From: CAXXHQ01 sp963665265 | Lineage (GTDB): Bacteria; Planctomycetota; Planctomycetia; Pirellulales; Thermoguttaceae | Assembly: GCA_963665265.2 (NCBI GenBank) | Contig: OY762224.2 | Location: 1,116,001 to 1,180,000, forward strand | Length of the DNA stretch: 64,000 nt | Reading direction: 5' to 3' | Shown: positions 24,170 to 33,600 of the stretch, one piece after another | How the letters are laid out: the number at the start of each line of letters is the position of its first letter | Position numbering within the stretch: position 1 is the first letter of the stretch | Made by a program: the position numbers and the translations under genes | The notes under the pieces: model-generated | Seen by the model: the letters and a program-made list of their open reading frames with translations, nothing else | Told to the model about the DNA's origin: nothing | Database searches by the model: none

Positions 24170-27100
24170 TTACATCGAACTAAATCCGTTGCTGCCCGTT
24201 CCGCTGCTGCTGCTCGAACTGCTGCCGCTAGCGTAGTTGAACGTATTCACTTCGGAAACGCCTGAGAACATCGGCGAAGGAGTGATGCGAACGTAACGGC
24301 GGTCCGCGGAGACCACGGCCGTTACGCCCATGCTGGCGCCTTTCGGTAAGGTGATAATGACCGGCTGATAGCCGACCGCTCCGGCGCGGGTCGTAAAGAT
24401 ATAGGGCGCCGTCGTCGAGTTCGTCGTCGTCGAGTCGGACAACCCGGTCGACGTGGCGGCCAAGACTTTTGAATCGATCGACGAATTGATCGACTGGCTG
24501 ACGATTTGTTGATTCACGGCCAATTGCGACTTGACGGCGTTTGCGACTAACTCGTCGTTGATCGACTCCGTGCGGCGGCCTCCTTTGAGATCGAAGGAGA
24601 CAAGGGCTTTGTCTTCTTTTCCCAACGGAATGTCGGCGCGAGTGACCTTTTCCTTATCGCTTCGGTAATGCGTGTACATCTCAAGGCGAACTTTTCCGGA
24701 TGTGACGTTGCCCCATACTCGGGTCAACAACACGCGGTATTTTCCGTCAAAACCTTTGGGGCAGACGTAGGCCTCGGCATGGCTGTCGGCCGCGTCTTTT
24801 GAGGTCTGGTTGATGGCGTCGCCGATCAAAATGCCGCCGCCCGAAGTGCGAGGCAAACGATACGAGCAAACGCTTCCCGTCGGCTCTTCGACCATCAGGT
24901 CGATTTCGGCGTCGCCGGAATATCGGGCGATGATCACGCAATCGCGCATCACCGCGTTCTTCAGTTTTTCTTTGAAGGCGGCGACTTCGGCGTCTTTCTT
25001 TTCCGCTTTCAATTGAGCGAGGATTTCTTCAGCGGCGCCCGACCCGGCTCGCCAAACCGCCATTTGCTCCTTCGGCCAAGCTTGGCTAAGGATTCCCAAC
25101 GCGGCCCATTCTTTCGCTTCGGCGTCTTTCAGCGAACGAGCCGCCGTCAGACCAAGCATATACGGCTCGGGGCTCATCGGATTGGCTTCAGACGCTTGCT
25201 TGAATATCTCCAAGGCCCGTTCGTTCAAGCCGACTCGCATCAAATACTTTCCGATATAAACGAAATCGGTCGTGTCGTCGCAAAAATCGACGGCCGACAT
25301 AATCGCTCGTTCCAGTTCGTCGTTTGAAGCTCCTTTGGCTTGCAACGCAAGGCCCAAAGCCTCGTACATCCACGATTGGCCTTGATGATGCCGCAAGGCG
25401 GCGTTGATCAAAGACGCGACGTGGTCGTATTTTTTGTCGGCCATCAATTCACGCACGGCGGAGCGAACGGCGGCTCCCTTCGGCGTATTTGCCGAGAAAT
25501 ATGATTCCCAAACGTCGTTCGGTTTGGCGTTTGACGCGAAATCAAGAGGAATCTTGTCGGCCGCCTTTGTCGTTTCGGCCGATTTCTCCTCAGTTTGAAC
25601 GGGCTTAACGCTAACAGGCCGATCATCCGTCTTGGAAGACTCGTTCGACTTGGCGTTTTTCTCGTTTGGGGATGCGGGAACGGCTTCCGGCGGAACATTA
25701 TACATGCCGCCGCCGCTCATGCCCGACATGCCGCTCATGCCTGACATGCCGCCGCCGCTCATGCCTCCCATGCCGCCGCTCATGCCTCCCATGCCGCCGC
25801 TCATGCCTCCCATGCCGCCCATCATGCCGCCCATGCCGCCCATCATTTGGTTACGGATCGGCAAAACAAGGTCGGCGACCGGATAAACCTTCGTCGCCAA
25901 ATAGTTGCCCGCTTCTTCAGGCGAAGTGATCAAGAGTACTTCGTCCTTGATCATATAAGTGAGATTCAAGTCGCGGAGCATCAACCGTAAGGCGGAGCGA
26001 AGCGCAACGCCCTTCAAGTTGCGGGTGACGGGCGAATCGGAATTGACGCCCGCCGCCTCTAACGCCGTTCTATCCAGTTGGATTTCGATGCCGTGGCGCT
26101 CTTTCAAATAGTTGATCACCTCGGAAAGCGGCGTTTCGTTGAATTCCATTTCGGTAGTCGACTTCAACGCATCTTCGATCTTCTTCTCCGCCTTGCCTTT
26201 GCCGGCCAAATCGATTGAGCGGTATTTGGCGATGCGACGCTTGGAAAGTTCTTGCCACACGTCGGCGTTCGGATAAAGAATCGGTTGATCGTCGGCCATC
26301 GGAATGTTCGCCGTTTCGACTTGGTACAGCGTGTCGACGACCGCCTTCTGGCGACGTTCGCGGGTCGCCATGATATTCGTGTAATTCTCGACGAATCGCG
26401 CGTCGAGTTGTCCGGCGCGAGGAGCTAAAGCGTCAGGAACGGTTTTTACGGCTTCGGCGGCCGCCATATCCTCGGCGTCGCGGTACTTTCCTTCGTCCAT
26501 GAGCGCGTTGAAACGCTCCATCAACTGGCGAGCCTTCTGCTGATTTTGCTGCAAGCTTTCGGCCACCGCTTGTCGCTCCTTGGCGGCGGCAAGACTTTCT
26601 TGCGCACGCTGACGACGTTGCTCGAATTCAATCTTGCGGCGATCGCCTTCGCGTAAGGCCGATTGCAATTGCGACGTGAATTGATCGCGAACGTCGGGAT
26701 CCAAATCGGGAGCCTGACGAACTTTTTCCAACATCATTTTCAAGTCTTGAATCGCGGCGTCCGGATCGACGCTCATTCCCTTGCGGGCTTGATTCAAGGT
26801 CGCCACGACTTCAGCTTGAATCGCTTGCGCGATAATTTTCTTTTCTTGCTTAAAACCTTCGGCCATGGCGCCGGCGGGCGGTTCGGCGGACGAGCCGACC
26901 ACGCTTAAATCGTCCTCGGCGGTCTTTTCATCCTTTTTCGGAGCGTCGGCCGACTCGCCTTCGACGGCGGCGGGAACCGTGTTTGAAATCGGCTTCACGG
27001 GGGTCGCGGCGCGACGTTTCTCCAACGCCGCCGCTAAATTTCGCAACTCGGGATCGTTCGGGTCGCGGCGTTTCGCTTCCGCGATCAATTTCTCGGCGCC

Positions 27101-28192
27101 GTCCATATTACCCGAGGCGACCGCTTCGCGGGCCAACGACTTGATGTTGCTCAACGCTTGATTGAGATACGAACGGGCTTGAGTTAGGCTCGAAGCGTCG
27201 ACCAACGGCATGGCGGCTCCGCCGTCGATTTTCGCCGCAACGGCTAGTTGCGCCAAATAGGCGTTGCCGTCATCGGCCGCTTCCGGCTTCACGTCGAATT
27301 TAATCGCGTCGTTTTTCGCCGAGCCGTATTCAACCGCGAAGGGGCCTTCCCCTTTCACGACGCCGAAAAACACGCTCTCCCGATCTGCTCGCAAGGGCGG
27401 CGTTTGTTTCGGATAAACTTCAATGAACTCCTTCGGCCATTTCACTTCAGCGGGCCAAACCACCGGAGCCGTCGCCGCGGCGGCTAACGCCCGGCCGACT
27501 TCCTCGCCCAATTGGGTCTCTTGATTCATGATCATTACGCCGCCGGTCTGGGCGGCTAACGCCCCGACGATTTGAATGTCGGTCTTCATGCCGACGACGT
27601 AGCTGTCGAACGAGACGCGACGTTCGGCCAACTGCTTGGATATCGTCGCGAACTTCTCGACGCTAAGCGACTTGGCCGCGCTGCGACCGTCGCCGAAGTA
27701 AACGACCGCGCGAGCGCTCTTTGAATCGTCAGCGAACGCGGCGCCTGCCGTCTCGATCGCTTTTCCCATATCCATCGCGCCTAACGGCGTGCGCGCGTTC
27801 AACGCGTCAAAAGCTTTCGTTAGCTCCGCGCTTCGCGCCGCGACGAATCCTTTCGTGAGCGGAACGGTCTTCAAGTCGGCCGCCATCAACGATACGCGGT
27901 CGGCCGCCGGCAAATTGGCGAGAAACGATTTAAGGGCCAGCAAGGCCTTTTCTCGGACGTCGTCCGTCTGACTCGCCGACGTGTTGAACACGACGACGAC
28001 GTCTTGCGACGACGCTTGCGCGCTCGCTTCCGGCGCCGTGAGAGTCAACGCAAAGTATTGCGTTCCGTCAGGCGCGGCGTAGGTTTCCATTCGCGGCGCC
28101 GAATCGGCGGCAAACGCCAAGCGGCTTTCAGCCGCGACGCTCAATGCCATCGCCGAAAGGAAGACGCCCAAGAAGAATTTGTGTCGAGTCAT
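24170..28192 (-). CDS. giant secreted VWA/STN-like protein with Met-Gly repeat
   Basis: A 1,340-residue exported protein, ATG 28192 with a GGAGAG site and a signal peptide ending near AFAAD. A VWA-like domain lies at about 45-230 but reads VVVVFNTSASQ, so the first MIDAS aspartate is Asn. A coiled, Gln/Arg-rich region follows (about 480-590). A secretin STN-like domain lies at about 675-770 (ETPLSEVINYLKERHGIEIQL), then a Met-Gly repeat, TPR-like sequence (about 900-1080), and a C-terminal AVVSADRRYVRITPSP strand seen in planctomycete secretin-like proteins. The TPR-like part contains LMADKKYDHVASLINAAL. It probably acts at the cell envelope. The exact role is unknown. Confidence 0.75.
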   Translation of the reverse strand: MTRHKFFLGVFLSAMALSVAAESRLAFAADSAPRMETYAAPDGTQYFALTLTAPEASAQASSQDVVVVFNTSASQTDDVREKALLALKSFLANLPAADRVSLMAADLKTVPLTKGFVAARSAELTKAFDALNARTPLGAMDMGKAIETAGAAFADDSKSARAVVYFGDGRSAAKSLSVEKFATISKQLAERRVSFDSYVVGMKTDIQIVGALAAQTGGVMIMNQETQLGEEVGRALAAAATAPVVWPAEVKWPKEFIEVYPKQTPPLRADRESVFFGVVKGEGPFAVEYGSAKNDAIKFDVKPEAADDGNAYLAQLAVAAKIDGGAAMPLVDASSLTQARSYLNQALSNIKSLAREAVASGNMDGAEKLIAEAKRRDPNDPELRNLAAALEKRRAATPVKPISNTVPAAVEGESADAPKKDEKTAEDDLSVVGSSAEPPAGAMAEGFKQEKKIIAQAIQAEVVATLNQARKGMSVDPDAAIQDLKMMLEKVRQAPDLDPDVRDQFTSQLQSALREGDRRKIEFEQRRQRAQESLAAAKERQAVAESLQQNQQKARQLMERFNALMDEGKYRDAEDMAAAEAVKTVPDALAPRAGQLDARFVENYTNIMATRERRQKAVVDTLYQVETANIPMADDQPILYPNADVWQELSKRRIAKYRSIDLAGKGKAEKKIEDALKSTTEMEFNETPLSEVINYLKERHGIEIQLDRTALEAAGVNSDSPVTRNLKGVALRSALRLMLRDLNLTYMIKDEVLLITSPEEAGNYLATKVYPVADLVLPIRNQMMGGMGGMMGGMGGMSGGMGGMSGGMGGMSGGGMSGMSGMSGMSGGGMYNVPPEAVPASPNEKNAKSNESSKTDDRPVSVKPVQTEEKSAETTKAADKIPLDFASNAKPNDVWESYFSANTPKGAAVRSAVRELMADKKYDHVASLINAALRHHQGQSWMYEALGLALQAKGASNDELERAIMSAVDFCDDTTDFVYIGKYLMRVGLNERALEIFKQASEANPMSPEPYMLGLTAARSLKDAEAKEWAALGILSQAWPKEQMAVWRAGSGAAEEILAQLKAEKKDAEVAAFKEKLKNAVMRDCVIIARYSGDAEIDLMVEEPTGSVCSYRLPRTSGGGILIGDAINQTSKDAADSHAEAYVCPKGFDGKYRVLLTRVWGNVTSGKVRLEMYTHYRSDKEKVTRADIPLGKEDKALVSFDLKGGRRTESINDELVANAVKSQLAVNQQIVSQSINSSIDSKVLAATSTGLSDSTTTNSTTAPYIFTTRAGAVGYQPVIITLPKGASMGVTAVVSADRRYVRITPSPMFSGVSEVNTFNYASGSSSSSSSGTGSNGFSSM
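25703..25847. repeat. 21-base tandem repeat encoding a Met-Gly-rich linker
   Basis: In-frame repeats of CATGCCTCCCATGCCGCCGCT type. Two complete units lie at 25760-25801, a third slightly different one at 25802-25822, and degenerate units on either side. They encode GGMSGGM-type sequence inside the giant VWA/STN-like protein. The repeat number probably varies between strains. Confidence 0.8.
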
Positions 28193-28894
28193 CGCGTTAC
28201 TCTCCAGACCCTCGGTTAAGAGTGTGTATGCTTGCAAAAGCCGACGACCATACGTTCGTTATAACGCATTCGCGCGGCACGCATCGCAAAATTGTGGACG
28301 GTGTTTTCTTTCTCGTTCATGCAATCGTTTCCGCTTAAACGGCAACGCCGGCCCAATGACCGACCGCCATACGATTGCGAATCCTCGCGCATTATCTGCG
28401 CGGAAATTTACGTAATCAAACTTACCCTACGCAAAAGGCGATTAAAGCAAGCTAGCCAAAGATTTAGGATAATTCGCTTTGGTCCAAGCAAGCCGTATTT
28501 GCCTTAAACCTATAGTCAAACTCATTTTACCTAATCTGCCAAGGCGTTGCCACAAAAAAACTTACTGTTTTTCACTCCGATATTTCCAGGATTCAAACGC
28601 CATTCTCCCCCCTAAAAAATGCAGAAAAAAGTAGGCGCGCTCCACTACGAAGAGGGGGTCGTCTTTTGCGAGTTAACGGCATATAGCCGATTTCTCGCCA
28701 ACATCGATGTAGAACTCGCCATCTGCCCCCTCCTACGAGCGGGTTGTGGCGTGTAGGTTTTTTAGGAAATCGTTACGGCGTTGAAAGCCTTGTGGTTATG
28801 GCTTTCGGGGAGCGTATTGACCCCCGTATTCCTTGGTTCGATACTGAAGCTTTCGCGTATCTAAGTTAGGAATATTTTTGGGAGAGCGTTCGAT
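28193..28894. other. intergenic region between divergent genes
   Basis: About 700 bases, AT-richer than the neighbouring genes, with no convincing protein gene. It must hold the promoters of the giant gene (minus) and the SDR gene (plus), but I could not define either. A CCTAC/GTAGG stem followed by TTTTTT at 28732-28763 resembles a terminator with no gene in front of it. A GAAAGCC/GGCTTTC hairpin lies near 28787-28817. Confidence 0.5.
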
Positions 28895-29674
28895 ATGGAG
28901 CGTCGCGTCGCATTAGTCACTGGCGGTTCGCGCGGGATCGGTCGCGCTATTTGCTTGGAATTGGCCAAGCATGGTTACGACGTCGGAGTGAACTACGCCT
29001 CGCGCAAAGACGCCGCCGAAGAAGTGGTCGAGCAAATCGCCTCTCTCGGCGGCGAAGCGGTCGCCCTAGGCGGCTCGATCGCCTCTTCCGACGATCGCAA
29101 GCGACTTATCGAAAACATCGTCGAACGCTTCTCTCGCCTCGATTTGCTGGTCAACAACGCCGGAATAACTTCGCCTGGACGGCTCGACGTCCTCGAAGCG
29201 ACGGAAGAAAACTTCGACACGGTCGTTAATACGAACTTGAAAGGTCCGTTCTTTCTCTCGCAATTGGCCGCCAACGAAATGATCCGCTTAAAAGCCGCCG
29301 GAAAAATTCCCGGCGGAAAGATCGTCACGACCACGTCGATTTCCGCTTACGCCGTTTCGACGAATCGGGCCGACTACTGCTTGACCAAAGCCGGCCTAAG
29401 CATGATGACGAAACTCTACGCCCAACGATTGGGCGACGAAGGAATTCTCGTTTATGAAGTTTGTCCCGGCGTCATCGAAACCGACATGACCTCTTCGCCT
29501 TCGGTTAAAGAAAAATACGACCGTCTGATTGCCGACGGAATTTGGCCGGTCCGTCGCTGGGGGAAGCCGGAGGACGTCGCAAAGGCCGTGGCCGCCATCG
29601 CCGCCGACTACTTCCCTTTTACCACCGGCAGTCGCTTCGACGTGGACGGAGGTTTCCATATCCGCTCGTTGTAG
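28895..29674 (+). CDS. SDR-family 3-oxoacyl-ACP reductase-like oxidoreductase
   Basis: A 259-residue short-chain dehydrogenase. The cofactor motif TGGSRGIG is at residues 9-16, NNAG lies near 90, and the catalytic Ser-Tyr-Lys is in SISAYAVSTNRADYCLTKAG. The C-terminal GSRFDVDGGFHI is the usual dimer strand. It resembles FabG but lacks fatty-acid synthesis neighbours, and planctomycetes have many such sugar or ketone reductases, so the substrate is open. A ribosome-binding site GGGAG lies about 12 bases before ATG 28895. Confidence 0.88.
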   Translation: MERRVALVTGGSRGIGRAICLELAKHGYDVGVNYASRKDAAEEVVEQIASLGGEAVALGGSIASSDDRKRLIENIVERFSRLDLLVNNAGITSPGRLDVLEATEENFDTVVNTNLKGPFFLSQLAANEMIRLKAAGKIPGGKIVTTTSISAYAVSTNRADYCLTKAGLSMMTKLYAQRLGDEGILVYEVCPGVIETDMTSSPSVKEKYDRLIADGIWPVRRWGKPEDVAKAVAAIAADYFPFTTGSRFDVDGGFHIRSL

Positions 29675-29704
29675 AGGTTGCGATTCCGGCTCCAACGTTC
29701 TTTT

Positions 29705-29947
29705 CTATCTTGTTTCGAACAGCGCCAGCGTTTGACCGGCATGGACCGACTCGTCGGCGTCAACCAGTTTTCTGACAAGCACGCCCGATTCCTTGGCCGA
29801 GATATCGACCGTCGCGGCGCCGCAAAGTATTTCGACGAGCGGTTCGCCCTCTTCTACCGCTTCCCCTTGCTTAACCAGCCAAAGACTCACCTTGGCCGAT
29901 TGGTCGGCGAAGCCGAGTTCGGGCATGATGATTTCACGCAACGACAT
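29705..29947 (-). CDS. lipoyl/biotinyl-like domain protein lacking the modified lysine
   Basis: An 80-residue single domain, REIIMPELGFADQSAKVSLWLVK to VHAGQTLALFE, with the fold pattern of the lipoyl domain of 2-oxoacid dehydrogenase E2 subunits. The hairpin that normally reads ETDKA is CGAATV here, so the lysine that carries lipoate is Ala; I checked this against the DNA. Modification by lipoate or biotin at the usual place is therefore not possible. It begins 26 bases after the CBM9-like gene and may be the third gene of a uvrA transcript. The GAGG site before ATG 29947 is good. Confidence 0.72.
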   Translation of the reverse strand: MSLREIIMPELGFADQSAKVSLWLVKQGEAVEEGEPLVEILCGAATVDISAKESGVLVRKLVDADESVHAGQTLALFETR

Positions 29948-29973
29948 AGAGAACCTCTTCTAACGACGAAACT

Positions 29974-30627
29974 TTATCGCACTAATTCCAGGGTCGCCCA
30001 AAGGCTTGGGTCGTCGCGATATGGCAACGGAGATCCGACAGTAAACGTTTGTTCGCCGATTTCACGGTCGAATACGGCGAAGGTGAATCCCAAACGAGGA
30101 TACTCTTGCGGATCGAATCCGGTCAGCGCATTGCCGGGCAGAAAAGTTTCAATCGCGTAACCGCAGGGCGTCTTCATCCCGCGAATTTTAATAGCGCGGG
30201 GCGGAACCGGTTTCGGCTCCTCTTTCGCACGATTGATCGGTAGCCATAATGCGGTCGGTTCGTCCAACTTCTGACCGGACCCGCTCGGCATGAATAAGAA
30301 TCGGTGGCAAAAACGATTCGCGCGATGCACGTCATGCACGTCTCGCGTATCGATCCAAAGTTGCACGCAATCGCTGTCTTCAGCCTTCGATCCGCGGCAC
30401 CAAGGCAACTGTTTTTTTCCTTTCACGACGATTGAAAAACCGAACCCTGTCTCGTTCCATGCCGCACTCGCCTCGACCAGCGGAGGACGACCTTCTAATT
30501 CCGCAAAGTTCGGAAGCCGATGCTTCTCGTTCAAACCGAGCCCTTGCGCAGTCCATTCGCGAGCCTCGTATATACACGGGACGGAGAGACGAAATAGTAG
30601 TCTTTGCGGTATGGACAGTTCGGACAT
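29974..30627 (-). CDS. CBM9/DOMON-like domain protein
   Basis: A 217-residue protein without a signal peptide. The pattern ASAAWNETGFGFSIVVKGKK, then DSDCVQLWIDTRD, then CHRFLFMP and YAIETFLPGNALTGFDP matches the CBM9-like beta-sandwich family often seen in planctomycetes. In other bacteria this fold binds sugars. The lack of export signal and the position 60 bases after uvrA do not point to polysaccharide use, so the role is uncertain. It is followed by the lipoyl-like gene. Confidence 0.6.
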   Translation of the reverse strand: MSELSIPQRLLFRLSVPCIYEAREWTAQGLGLNEKHRLPNFAELEGRPPLVEASAAWNETGFGFSIVVKGKKQLPWCRGSKAEDSDCVQLWIDTRDVHDVHRANRFCHRFLFMPSGSGQKLDEPTALWLPINRAKEEPKPVPPRAIKIRGMKTPCGYAIETFLPGNALTGFDPQEYPRLGFTFAVFDREIGEQTFTVGSPLPYRDDPSLWATLELVR

Positions 30628-30687
30628 GGCGAAAATTCGGAGTGCGAGTTCGGGGAGCGGCGTTTTGGCCGAGAGGTATGAAAAGAC

Positions 30688-33600
30688 CTACGACTTGCAC
30701 GCGGCAATATGTTCTTTTAAAAACGCGATCCAGTCCTTTGCGCGAATTTGATCGGCATTGTTGAATTTGAAATGCAGCACGTCGGTATTAGGGCGGGAGC
30801 CGTCCACGCTCGGATCAAGGCCGAACTTGGCGATTTGTCCGAGCGGGAATTTTCCCTTCGGACCGGTCAAATGCATATAGACCGCGTCGCACTTCTTCGT
30901 TTGCACAGCCGCCCAAGGCTCTTTTTGGTCGGGCAAATAAAACGGAACGACTTGCTTATTATTCCACAGAACTTGGCCGCCGGCGAGCGAGGCCAGCGAT
31001 TCAAGCAACTCCTCGAGCGTTTCTTCGCTCCAATAAACTTTACGGCCGATCGGAAAACCCTTCCGCGATAGGTGCCATTTCTGACCGAGTTGCTTCCAGG
31101 GATGCAGAATATCGGATTGCGTTTGCACCCTCTGCGAGAACTTTGCAAAACCATCGATCGCGCGATCGACGAAGCTCCAAAATTCCGGCCGATCGATTTC
31201 GGCGTAGCTATGGACTCGCAATTCGATCTCTTGCCAAGGCCCTCGCAGGTTCTTGCATTTGGCGCGAGTTTCTGTCCCGTAGAGCGGCAGATCGGGCATG
31301 TCGTTTAACGGCTTCAGTTGCAACTGTTCGTTCAGTTCGTCCTGCTTGAATGTGTTTCGGGTCGTGCGGAATTTCATTTTCAGGAGCCATTCCTCGCCCG
31401 AGATGGCGTGGAAAAACCATCCTTCCGACTTTTTCTGCGCGCGTATTTCGACGATCGTGCGGTTGCTCCAATCGGTGTCCGAAAAGAGTTCGTTCCTCGA
31501 TTCGATGCGGTCTATTACGTCGGCCAAAATACGGCCGTCCCATCGGCACGGGTTGCCGGTTCGTCCGACGCGATCGATGCAGTGCCATTTTCGTCCGTCA
31601 ATTTGCCAGGGCATTCGCGCTTCGCCGCCGACTTCCGTAATATCGCGGTCGCCCGTCCGACTCGCTTCAAAAGCGGCGAAGTCGAACGGCTTACGCTCTT
31701 TGTACGGTCCCGCCGCGAGAATCGGCGTCAACATCTCGCCCGTATACGAGCGAAGCAGCGAAGGATCGCTCTTTCGGCGCTCGGTATGCGCGACTAAATC
31801 TTCCGGCGTTCCGCAAGCGACGACGTGGCCGCCTTCGTCGCCCGCTTCGGGTCCCATGTCGATGATCCAATCGGCCGTTTTTATCACGTCCAGATTATGC
31901 TCAATGACGACGACCGAATTTCCAAGATCGACCAAGCGGTTCAGCACGTCGAGCAACTTCGCCAAGTCGTCGAAATGCAGACCGGTCGTCGGTTCGTCAA
32001 GCAGATAGAGCGTTTGTCCGGTGTCGGGACGCGCCAGTTCGGCCGCCAGTTTGACGCGTTGCGCTTCGCCGCCCGAGAGAGTCGGCGCCGATTGTCCCAA
32101 CGTGACGTAGTCCAGGCCGACGTCGCACAGCGTTTGCAAAATGCGGCGTATTTTCGGGATGTTGTCAAACAATTTCACCGCTTCGCCGCAAGACATGTTC
32201 AACACGTCGGCGATCGATTGACCGCGAAACTTCACGCCGAGCGTTTCGGCGTTGTAGCGTCGCCCTCGGCAAACGTCGCACTCGACCCAAACGTCGGGAA
32301 GGAAGTGCATTTCGATTTTTAATTGCCCGGCGCCTTCGCACTTCTCGCATCGACCGCCAGGGACGTTGAAGCTAAAACGTCGAGCCGTATAGCCGTGCAG
32401 TTTCGCCTCGGGCAATTGGGCGAACAGTTCGCGAATCAAATCGAAGACTCCGGTAAACGTAGCCGGGTTCGAAGTAGGCGTTTGACCAAGCGGTTGCTGA
32501 TCGACGCGGATTACTTTGTTGATCCGCTCGACGCCGCGCAAAAAGTCATGAGCGCCGGGAAACGTTTTGGCGCGGTGCAGCGTCTTGGCCAACGACTGAT
32601 ATAAAATATCTTCGATCAGCGAGCTTTTCCCGCTCCCTGACACTCCCGTAATGACCGAGAAGGCGCCGAGCGGCATCGGCACGGTCACGTTCTTTAAATT
32701 ATTGTGTCGGGCGCCGACGATTTCCAACCAACCGCCGCCGGGCGCAAGAATCAACTGCGAGGCCTCGGCGTAAGAAACGGCGGGCGCCGTCGCCGCTTTT
32801 TTCTTCGCCGTCGATTTGGCCCCCGTCTTGGCGACCGCCTTCGCTTTGGCCGTCTTCGTCGTTTTCTTTTTCGCCGACGGAGCGGCTTCCGCCTCCGCCG
32901 AGGCGTACAGTGATTCCATGCGACGGTTCGAGGGGACCGCGATTGACTTGGCGCCCGATAAGTACGGTCCGGTGACCGAACCGCGTTTCTTCGCTACTTG
33001 CAAAGGCTCGCCTTGAGCGACGATCTCGCCGCCGAAGCGACCTGCTGCGGGTCCGAAGTCTAAAAGTTGATCGGCTTCGGCGATTACTTCACGGTCATGT
33101 TCAACCACGATCAGCGTATTGCCCAAGTCTCGCAATCGTTTCATCGCGTCGAGTAGACGGCGATTGTCGCGAGGGTGAAGACCGATCGTCGGTTCGTCGA
33201 GAACGTATAGGACGCCGCACAGACCGCTGCCGACTTGGGCAGCCAGGCGAATGCGTTGCATTTCGCCGCCGGAAAGAGTCGGAGCCGATCGCGCCAACGT
33301 GAGATAATCCAATCCGACGTCGACGAGGAACTGCGTGCGATTAACGATTTCGCGGTGTATTTCGCCGGCGATCTTTCGTTCGCGCTCGTTCATCGGCCAG
33401 GATTTGAACTCGTTCAGCATGCGGCCTAAAGGCATCCGGCAAATGTCGTCCACCGTGCGGCCACGCAATCGCGCCGCCGAGGAATCGTCTCGCAAACGGC
33501 TTCCGCCGCAGACGGAGCATTCCACCTCGTCGACCAAATGTTCGAGCTTCGCCCGCATCGCTTGTGAAAGACGCGAGGCCTCGTCCAAGGCCGGGTATAA

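Noticed and set aside
25703..25847. Regular 21-base repeats that could suggest a CRISPR array
   Set aside because: There are no unique spacers; the repeats are contiguous, in frame, and encode a Met-Gly linker.
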